The notes under the pieces were generated by a model. The model was not told the origin of the DNA. It saw nothing but the letters and a program-made list of their open reading frames with translations, and ran no database searches. This document shows, one piece after another, positions 59,597-64,000 of a stretch of DNA of 64,000 bases; within the stretch, counting starts at the first letter, position 1; every line of letters begins with the position of its first letter. The stretch is from Leadbettera azotonutricia ZAS-9 (GTDB lineage: Bacteria; Spirochaetota; Spirochaetia; Treponematales; Breznakiellaceae): positions 3,401,389-3,465,388 of the forward strand of contig NC_015577.1 of NCBI RefSeq assembly GCF_000214355.1, read 5' to 3'. Both the position numbers and the translations under genes were made by a program.

Positions 59597-59623
59597 TTAT
59601 CGGCGCCCTAAATTTGAACTTAA
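59597..59623 (-). promoter_or_regulatory. Candidate sigma-28 (FliA) promoter of fliS-flgN
   Basis: Minus strand TTAAGTTC (59616-59623), eleven-base spacer, GCCGATAA (59597-59604), against consensus TAAAGTTT-N11-GCCGATAA: six of eight and eight of eight matches. It lies 70 bases before the FliS start and reads towards it. Confidence 0.6.
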
Positions 59624-59657
59624 GCATTTCCGCAAAATACTTCAACTTTTTGTAGAT

Positions 59658-59686
59658 TTGACATCCCCGCAAAATCCGGGCATACT
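59658..59686 (+). promoter_or_regulatory. Candidate sigma-70 promoter of the tautomerase gene
   Basis: TTGACA (59658-59663), 17-base spacer, CATACT (59681-59686). Predicted start near 59693, giving a 26-base leader with AAGGAAGG. Confidence 0.5.
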
Positions 59687-59718
59687 ATAAGAAGAATTCT
59701 ATATTAAGGAAGGTGAAT

Positions 59719-60060
59719 ATGCCCTATATCGCGGTAAATACTGTCCAAAAGCTGAGCCCGGCCATAAAAGAGAAGCTCAAGGCCGAGCTGGGCCGCCTCA
59801 TCGCCATTATCCCCACCAAGGATGAAAAAGGCCTCATGGTCGATTTTTCAGACAGCCACACCATCTACAAGGCCGGCAAAGAAGTTGACGGGGCTTTCAT
59901 CGATTTGCGGCTCTACAATAAATCCGAGCTGGAATTCAAGAAAAAGTTCACCCAGGAGGTCTTCAAGCTCCTCCAGAATGAGCTGGGCATAAAACCGGAA
60001 GCCGTGTACCTCAACATCGCCGAACTTGAAACCTGGGGCGGCGGCGGCGATCTTCATTAA
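59719..60060 (+). CDS. Tautomerase-superfamily protein (MIF/4-OT-like)
   Basis: 113 residues from ATG 59719, with AAGGAAGG five bases upstream. After Met removal the protein begins Pro-Tyr-Ile-Ala-Val, placing Pro at position 1 as the catalytic base of 4-oxalocrotonate tautomerase and MIF relatives. AIKEKLKAELGRLIAIIPTKDEKGLMVDFSDSHTIYKAG, read in parts, and FKLLQNELGIKPEAVYLNIAE match two beta-alpha-beta units in one chain. The frame could be opened at GTG 59713, but that would bury Pro-1. Substrate unknown. Confidence 0.75.
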   Translation: MPYIAVNTVQKLSPAIKEKLKAELGRLIAIIPTKDEKGLMVDFSDSHTIYKAGKEVDGAFIDLRLYNKSELEFKKKFTQEVFKLLQNELGIKPEAVYLNIAELETWGGGGDLH

Positions 60061-60062
60061 GC

Positions 60063-60084
60063 CATACTTGCTTTAGCAAGTATG
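60063..60084. terminator. Bidirectional hairpin between tautomerase and galK
   Basis: CATACTTGCT-TT-AGCAAGTATG, a perfect ten-pair stem with a two-base loop, lies three bases past the tautomerase stop and six bases before the end of the convergent galK. Flanks are only moderately T-rich. Confidence 0.65.
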
Positions 60085-60089
60085 TTCAT

Positions 60090-61448
60090 TCAAAGAAACA
60101 GAAGTTCAGCGGCCCCAATAGGACGTATCCTCAAAACCGTTACCGACTTGGGGCCGAAGAAAGTCTCAATACGCCTGCGGTAGTCTTCCAGAGCGTCCAG
60201 GGGCAGATAAACCTGTATGGTTCCCGCAAAACCGCCCCCATGGACACGGCAGGCCCCGCTTCCCTTGCAGCTTCTTTCGAGAAAATCCCTGGTCAAGGCC
60301 AGGGCAAGGCTCACTCCCTGCTCGCCGGGATTCTTGGGAGAATAGACATTCTGCAGTAATTCCCATGAGGAATCCCCGGATTTATTCACCAGATTGAGGA
60401 AGGTCTCAAGAGCCGACTTTTTGGCGTTTCCGTCAGAGGCAGCCTTCATCCCTTCCAAAGCCTGAAGCATGGCGTCCACCTTGCGGTTCTCGCTGTAAAA
60501 ATGAAGCGCCCTGAGAAGCGCCCTGTCGCCTGCAGCCTTGCGTATCTCCGACGCATGGGCAAGCACCGTTTCCTCATCAACTTCCCGCAGTACGGCCTTG
60601 CCAAAATGGGCAGCCACAGCTTTCATCTCCCCAGGGATGGCAGCGTAGTCAGGAGTCAGGTCCGCATGGTTCCCGTGGGTGTCCACTACGCAGAGGGCAA
60701 AGCCCTCCGCAGCCAGGTCAAAATCAATCTGCCGTACCAGGGGATTTTTCGGATCTCCAAAATCGATGGCCACAGCCCCGCCGGAAGCGCAGGCAGTCTG
60801 ATCCATGAGACCGCAGGGCTTGCCAAAATAGCTGTTCTCAGCCTTCTGCCCAATTTGGGCAATCTCCAGAGCCGTGCGTTTCCCGGATGCGTAAAGGCAG
60901 TCAAAGATACGCCCAAAGAGCACCTCCACCGAAGCGCTCGACGACAGGCCCGAACCGGGCAGCACCGTAGAAGCGGCGTTCACCGTGAAGCCCCCAACCG
61001 GCGTCCCCCTGGCTGTTAATTCCGCCGCTATGCCACGAACCAGGGCCTCGGTAGTGCCCTTCTCTTTTTCATTCAACGAAAGATCGCTTAAATCAACGAT
61101 CACATCGGGGTAACCTGTGGATCGGAAGAATACCTTCTTGTCCTTCCTGGGCGCGACAATAGCAACAGAATCCAGCTGTATGGAAGCAGCCAGCACCTTT
61201 CCGCGGTTGTGGTCGGTGTGGTTCCCCCCAAGCTCGGTACGCCCCGCCGCAGTAAAGATCCTGAGTTCCCCACCGACCTCGGGGAACCCAGCCCTGGGGA
61301 ACCAGTCAGGCTTATCCTTTAATATCCCTTCGATGAGAGAGGCATAGCGCTGTTTGGCACTTTCCACTCCGGCGCTGCCGTAAAGTTTGGTAAATAGTTC
61401 AGCAGCCTTTGTTGAATCAAGGCCGGCCAAGAGTTCTTTTCCTGTCAT
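60090..61448 (-). CDS. galK: Galactokinase
   Basis: 452 residues, longer than E. coli GalK by about 70. GRTELGGNHTDHNRGKVLAASI is the galactokinase signature in which Asn-His-Thr-Asp-His binds the sugar. VLPGSGLSSSASVEVL is the GHMP ATP loop, and CRVHGGGFAGTIQVYLP the third GHMP motif. The extra length is at the N-terminus (about 60 residues) and before motif 2. It phosphorylates galactose at C1. No galT or galE is adjacent. GGAG lies eight bases before the ATG. Confidence 0.92.
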   Translation of the reverse strand: MTGKELLAGLDSTKAAELFTKLYGSAGVESAKQRYASLIEGILKDKPDWFPRAGFPEVGGELRIFTAAGRTELGGNHTDHNRGKVLAASIQLDSVAIVAPRKDKKVFFRSTGYPDVIVDLSDLSLNEKEKGTTEALVRGIAAELTARGTPVGGFTVNAASTVLPGSGLSSSASVEVLFGRIFDCLYASGKRTALEIAQIGQKAENSYFGKPCGLMDQTACASGGAVAIDFGDPKNPLVRQIDFDLAAEGFALCVVDTHGNHADLTPDYAAIPGEMKAVAAHFGKAVLREVDEETVLAHASEIRKAAGDRALLRALHFYSENRKVDAMLQALEGMKAASDGNAKKSALETFLNLVNKSGDSSWELLQNVYSPKNPGEQGVSLALALTRDFLERSCKGSGACRVHGGGFAGTIQVYLPLDALEDYRRRIETFFGPKSVTVLRIRPIGAAELLFL

Positions 61449-61466
61449 CTCATAATCTCCAATTTA

Positions 61467-61482
61467 AACGGCGTTAGCCGTT
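61467..61482 (-). repeat. Hairpin between the DUF4143 ATPase and galK
   Basis: AACGGC-TAAC-GCCGTT on the minus strand, a perfect six-pair stem between the ATPase stop and the galK ribosome-binding site. It may end the upstream message or shape the galK leader; no T-run follows. Confidence 0.4.
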
Positions 61483-61490
61483 GATATAAA

Positions 61491-62708
61491 TTAAACTTTC
61501 CCGAGCAGCCAATCAAGAGCATAAAGCTGTCGTATGCCATTGTGGGAAACTTCGGGATCATCGTCAAGGGTTAAAAGGTATTTCGGATTATGATCCTTCG
61601 CCTTGCCAAAAGGTTCAAGTTCACGAGCCAGCACATCGGCGCTTCTCACGGAAAGAGAAACCTGATAATACTCGGTTCCGCCCCCGGGGATATCGGTAAT
61701 AAAATCGATCTCCTGTACGCCCGCCTTCCCCACATAGATCCTCTTTCCCCGGCGTATCAATTCAAGGTAAATGATATTTTCCAACATGCTTCCAAGGTTG
61801 GCGTTTTTTGTCCCCAGGAGAAAATAACGCAGACCCATATCAGCTGTGTAGTATTTATCGCCTGATTGTAAATACTGTTTCCCCTTTATATCATACCGCC
61901 CCACACGATACAGAATGTAACTATCCCTGAGAAGGGCGAGATAACTTTCTACCGTGTGTACCGATATACTCCTCCCCTGAGATTTCATGGTATTTGCAAT
62001 ATTGGTAGTAGAAGTAAGATTCCCGATATTGAAGAACATAAACCGCAGCACGCTCTCAAGCATGAGGGGATCGGCGACCTTTTTTCTGGCAATCACGTCT
62101 TTATTGAGGATAGTATTATAAATACCCTCAAGATATTCATTGATCCTTTTGCGGTCTCCGTTTAATTCAAGGGCATAGGGAAAAGAACTCTCCGTAAGGT
62201 AACGGTTATACAGCCGTGGCAGGGATTCGTTCCCGCCCGAAGCAGATACAAATTCCTTAAATGAAAGGGGCAGCATCTGTACCTCAATATACCTTCCCGA
62301 AAGCAGGGTAGCGATTTCTCCCGAAAGCATATACGCGTTGGAACCGGTCAGGTAGAGATCGACATTTTTCTTTATATAAAGGCCGTCTGCCGCCTTCTGG
62401 TACTCGGGAACGCTTTGAATCTCATCCAGAAACACATAATTCATCTTTCCGGGGATGAGCCGTTTTTTTATATGATTGTAGAGCTTCTTCCAGTCCCGCA
62501 GTTCCTCAAAATCGGGGTTCTCAAAATTGATGGCGATAATCTGCCCTCGGGCCCCATGCCTGCGAAGATAATCCTGATACAGTTCAAAGAGCGTGGACTT
62601 CCCGCAGCGCCGTATGCCGGTAACAATCTTAATCAGCCTCTTATCCCTGAAGCCTATAAGAACGTCCAGATACTCACGCCTTTGAATTAAAGGGACCTTG
62701 TTTGCCAT
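61491..62708 (-). CDS. AAA-type ATPase of the DUF4143 family
   Basis: 405 residues. Walker A is TGIRRCGKSTLFEL, Walker B MNYVFLDEIQSV, then LYLTGSNAYMLSGEIATLLSGRY (sensor) and the DUF4143 C-terminal nuclease-like part (LENIIYLELIRRGKRIYVGK, EIDFITDI, YYQVSLSV). These proteins are scattered, often mobile or strain-specific, with unknown function. TTGACA, 17 bases and TATGAT end exactly six bases before the ATG, with no Shine-Dalgarno: a strong leaderless candidate. A 54-base inverted repeat lies just upstream of the -35. Confidence 0.85.
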   Translation of the reverse strand: MANKVPLIQRREYLDVLIGFRDKRLIKIVTGIRRCGKSTLFELYQDYLRRHGARGQIIAINFENPDFEELRDWKKLYNHIKKRLIPGKMNYVFLDEIQSVPEYQKAADGLYIKKNVDLYLTGSNAYMLSGEIATLLSGRYIEVQMLPLSFKEFVSASGGNESLPRLYNRYLTESSFPYALELNGDRKRINEYLEGIYNTILNKDVIARKKVADPLMLESVLRFMFFNIGNLTSTTNIANTMKSQGRSISVHTVESYLALLRDSYILYRVGRYDIKGKQYLQSGDKYYTADMGLRYFLLGTKNANLGSMLENIIYLELIRRGKRIYVGKAGVQEIDFITDIPGGGTEYYQVSLSVRSADVLARELEPFGKAKDHNPKYLLTLDDDPEVSHNGIRQLYALDWLLGKV

Positions 62709-62714
62709 ATCTCT

Positions 62715-62743
62715 ATCATAGCGGAGAAAAGACCTCCTGTCAA
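62715..62743 (-). promoter_or_regulatory. Sigma-70 promoter of the DUF4143 gene, predicted leaderless
   Basis: Minus strand TTGACA (62738-62743), 17-base spacer, TATGAT (62715-62720), then six bases to ATG 62708. The expected start site is the A of the ATG. This is the clearest case of the -10/N6/start pattern in the window. Confidence 0.65.
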
Positions 62744-62750
62744 CACTTTA

Positions 62751-62804
62751 TGCATCCAACTGCACAAAACTGATAAAAATGACAAGTTTGTGCAGTCAGA
62801 TGCA
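62751..62804. repeat. Imperfect 21-base inverted repeat upstream of the DUF4143 promoter
   Basis: Arms 62751-62771 and 62784-62804 match at 17 of 21 positions around a 12-base AT-rich spacer. The motif TGCACAAA occurs three times (twice direct, once inverted) between 62761 and 62808. It starts seven bases upstream of the -35, so it could bind an activator, or it could be the end hairpin of the reductase gene that stops twelve bases away. Confidence 0.6.
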
Positions 62805-62815
62805 CAAACTTAAAT

Positions 62816-63310
62816 TCAGCTGAAATTCACCCTGTCCAAAAAACCGTCGATCACTTTGCCTGTTTGCTCAAGATACTCCGCCTCAAGTTCCGTGAACCTT
62901 GCAAGACGGGGGCTGTCCAGATCCAGCACTCCAAAGATCTCCCCTCCTCTGAAAAGGGGAATCACCAGCTCCGAGGCAGAGGCCGAATCGCAGGCAATGT
63001 GGCCGGGGAACTTATGAACATCCTCCACGAGCACCGGCTTTTTGTCCATTACCGCCTTGCCACAGACCCCCTTACCCTCTGCTATGCGAGCGCAGGCGGG
63101 CAGTCCCTGGAAGGGGCCAAGAACCAGATCCTTTCCTTTGAGGAGATAGAAGCCCGACCAGTTGATGTCGTTCAGGTAAAACTTCAGCGCCGCCGACGCA
63201 TTGGCAAGGCCCGCGACAAGATCGGTCTCCCCTTCCAGTATTGCCCGGACAGACTCAACCATGAGGGCGAGGTTCGCTTCGGGGTTTGTTTCTTTTTTCG
63301 CTTCAAACAT
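62816..63310 (-). CDS. GAF-fold free methionine-(R)-sulfoxide reductase
   Basis: 164 residues from ATG 63310. INWSGFYLLKGKDLVLGPFQGLPACARIAEGKGVCGKAV (read in two parts) and FPGHIACDSASASELVIPL are the fRMsr family marks, with Cys at the three redox positions (PAC, GVCG, IACD). It reduces free methionine-R-sulfoxide in the cytoplasm, an oxidative-stress repair role useful to an anaerobe. TATACT sits exactly six bases before the ATG, with no Shine-Dalgarno. Confidence 0.9.
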   Translation of the reverse strand: MFEAKKETNPEANLALMVESVRAILEGETDLVAGLANASAALKFYLNDINWSGFYLLKGKDLVLGPFQGLPACARIAEGKGVCGKAVMDKKPVLVEDVHKFPGHIACDSASASELVIPLFRGGEIFGVLDLDSPRLARFTELEAEYLEQTGKVIDGFLDRVNFS

Positions 63311-63448
63311 AGGGGAAGTATACAGCAGGATTGCGCCGCTGGTTAAGGCAAAAGGGAAGATGCAGGGGATATTGATTATCCGCAAAATGCCTGTTGGAAA
63401 ATCCCTATAGGGCAGACAAATTGATTGCCTAGGTGCGTGAGCAGCAAT

Positions 63449-63733
63449 TCAGGTTACGATACTACCCAGCTTTTCCTCAGCCTCACGCAGCAGGGAACAG
63501 GCTTTTTTAATGATATCATCAGCTTGGCTTTTCCGGGGATTTTTTCCCGCCACAAGGTACTCGACAGTAACACCCAAAGCTTGAGCGATCTTGTAGGCAT
63601 CAACAGCAATGGGGATTATGCCCTTGTACATCCACCCGCGCATAGTGTTGTACGACAAACCGGAGGCTTTTGCGGCTTCTTTCTGAGTCATCCCGTTCTT
63701 TTCAATGAGCCGCTTTACGCGGCCCCAAAACAT
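63449..63733 (-). CDS. XRE-family regulator (leftward member of a pair)
   Basis: 94 residues from ATG 63733; starts at 63751 and 63799 would add a non-homologous head. FWGRVKRLIEKNGMTQKEAAKASGLSYNTMRGWMYKGIIP (read in two parts) is a complete XRE helix-turn-helix, and AYKIAQALGVTVEYLVAGKNP is its conserved end. A helical tail follows. The neighbouring rightward frame encodes a close relative, so the two genes stand back to back. Confidence 0.8.
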   Translation of the reverse strand: MFWGRVKRLIEKNGMTQKEAAKASGLSYNTMRGWMYKGIIPIAVDAYKIAQALGVTVEYLVAGKNPRKSQADDIIKKACSLLREAEEKLGSIVT

Positions 63734-64000
63734 TTCGGCAAACAATAGCATGCTGGTTAAAGAAATGGCCGCCAGGTCGGGCTTAAGCAAGCGAACCATC
63801 GATAATTATTTGAGAGAAAACGGTTCTATCCCCAGCGCCGAAGCTGCGGTTAAAATTGCCAAAGTTCTGGGCGTAACCGTTGAATACCTGGTTACAGGCA
63901 GGGATCCCAAAACGGGCAAAAGCCGCCCTCCCCTTCCCCCTCATCTCCGCTCACTTATGGATACTGTAGAAAAGCTCTCCCCAAAGGGCCAGCGCCTTGC
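63705..64000 (+). CDS. XRE-family regulator (rightward, cut by window edge)
   Basis: This frame has no stop before the window ends. From 63732 it reads ISANN, then MLVKEMAARSGLSKRTIDNYL, then SAEAAVKIAKVLGVTVEYLVTGRDP, clearly an XRE helix-turn-helix and 13 of 14 identical to the leftward protein over its best stretch (IA-x-LGVTVEYLV-G). Upstream of 63732 the frame (MSRFTRPQN) is simply the antisense of the leftward gene's first helix, so the true start may be ATG 63750 and the N-terminal helix may be lost. Function and target unknown. Confidence 0.6.
   Translation, partial: MSRFTRPQNISANNSMLVKEMAARSGLSKRTIDNYLRENGSIPSAEAAVKIAKVLGVTVEYLVTGRDPKTGKSRPPLPPHLRSLMDTVEKLSPKGQRL

Overview
The window looks like chromosome of a treponeme-type spirochaete, most likely one of the saccharolytic, roughly 50% GC lineages related to the termite-gut Treponema. 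This is inferred from an EF-G of the spirochaete/mitochondrial EF-G1 type, an AtoS/AtoC-like sigma-54 pair, flagellar fliS and flgN, Treponema-style binding proteins with an AGGG signal-peptide end, and many small spirochaete-specific proteins. No rRNA, tRNA, CRISPR array, insertion sequence or prophage was found. Codon use and base composition look even by eye, except for short AT-rich inserts inside proC and the UvrD-like helicase.

Layout. 1-21.2 kb is housekeeping: the tail of an upstream gene, an SDR-like protein, an MFS carrier, a HAD phosphatase, a KaiC/DnaB-like ATPase beside EF-G, the sigma-54 two-component system with its own candidate -24/-12 promoter, an M29 aminopeptidase, RsmE with an HExxH protein, a 2-hydroxyacid dehydrogenase facing a GNAT acetyltransferase, a NodB-type lipoprotein facing proABC, an HTH-receiver regulator, RecX, and rplM-rpsI with two small membrane proteins. 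21.2-40.2 kb is an accessory carbohydrate locus: a serine hydrolase overlapping a URO-D-fold gene, a GntR/LacI-type regulator that appears to start at AUU, a CUT1 ABC importer without its own ATPase, three more URO-D-fold genes, two different GH38 alpha-mannosidases, a GmhA-like SIS isomerase, and on the other strand a ROK kinase and a deoxyhypusine-synthase-like protein. 40.2-44.8 kb is a GldA/GldF/GldG-type ABC system with a DUF4340 protein. 44.8-64 kb returns to mixed core genes: FtsH, an XRE regulator, an M15 peptidase facing a fifth URO-D-fold gene, a CBM9-like protein, LolA-like, RodZ-like, RimO, an amidohydrolase, a UvrD/PcrA helicase, flgN-fliS, a tautomerase, galactokinase, a DUF4143 ATPase, free-methionine-sulfoxide reductase and a back-to-back pair of XRE regulators at the right edge.

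How it works together. The 21-40 kb locus reads as a regulated route for taking up and dismantling mannose-containing oligosaccharides. The binding protein and permeases import the oligosaccharide, the GH38 enzymes cleave it in the cytoplasm, and the ROK kinase and SIS isomerase handle the released sugar. The URO-D-fold proteins may act on a substituent, but their reaction is unknown. They differ from one another at the residues where MtaA-type enzymes hold zinc, and no corrinoid protein or other partner is encoded here.

The strongest cross-cutting signals are regulatory. (1) At least nine genes have a -10-like hexamer exactly six bases before the start codon and no Shine-Dalgarno sequence, as expected of leaderless mRNAs, often with divergent promoters sharing a -35 or -10. 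(2) Four genes carry a short GGGAACC...GGTTC hairpin-like element abutting AAGGAGT. (3) There are credible sigma-54 and sigma-28 promoters. (4) One regulator lacks any ATG, GTG or TTG at the right place. All promoter calls were made by eye and need transcript data.
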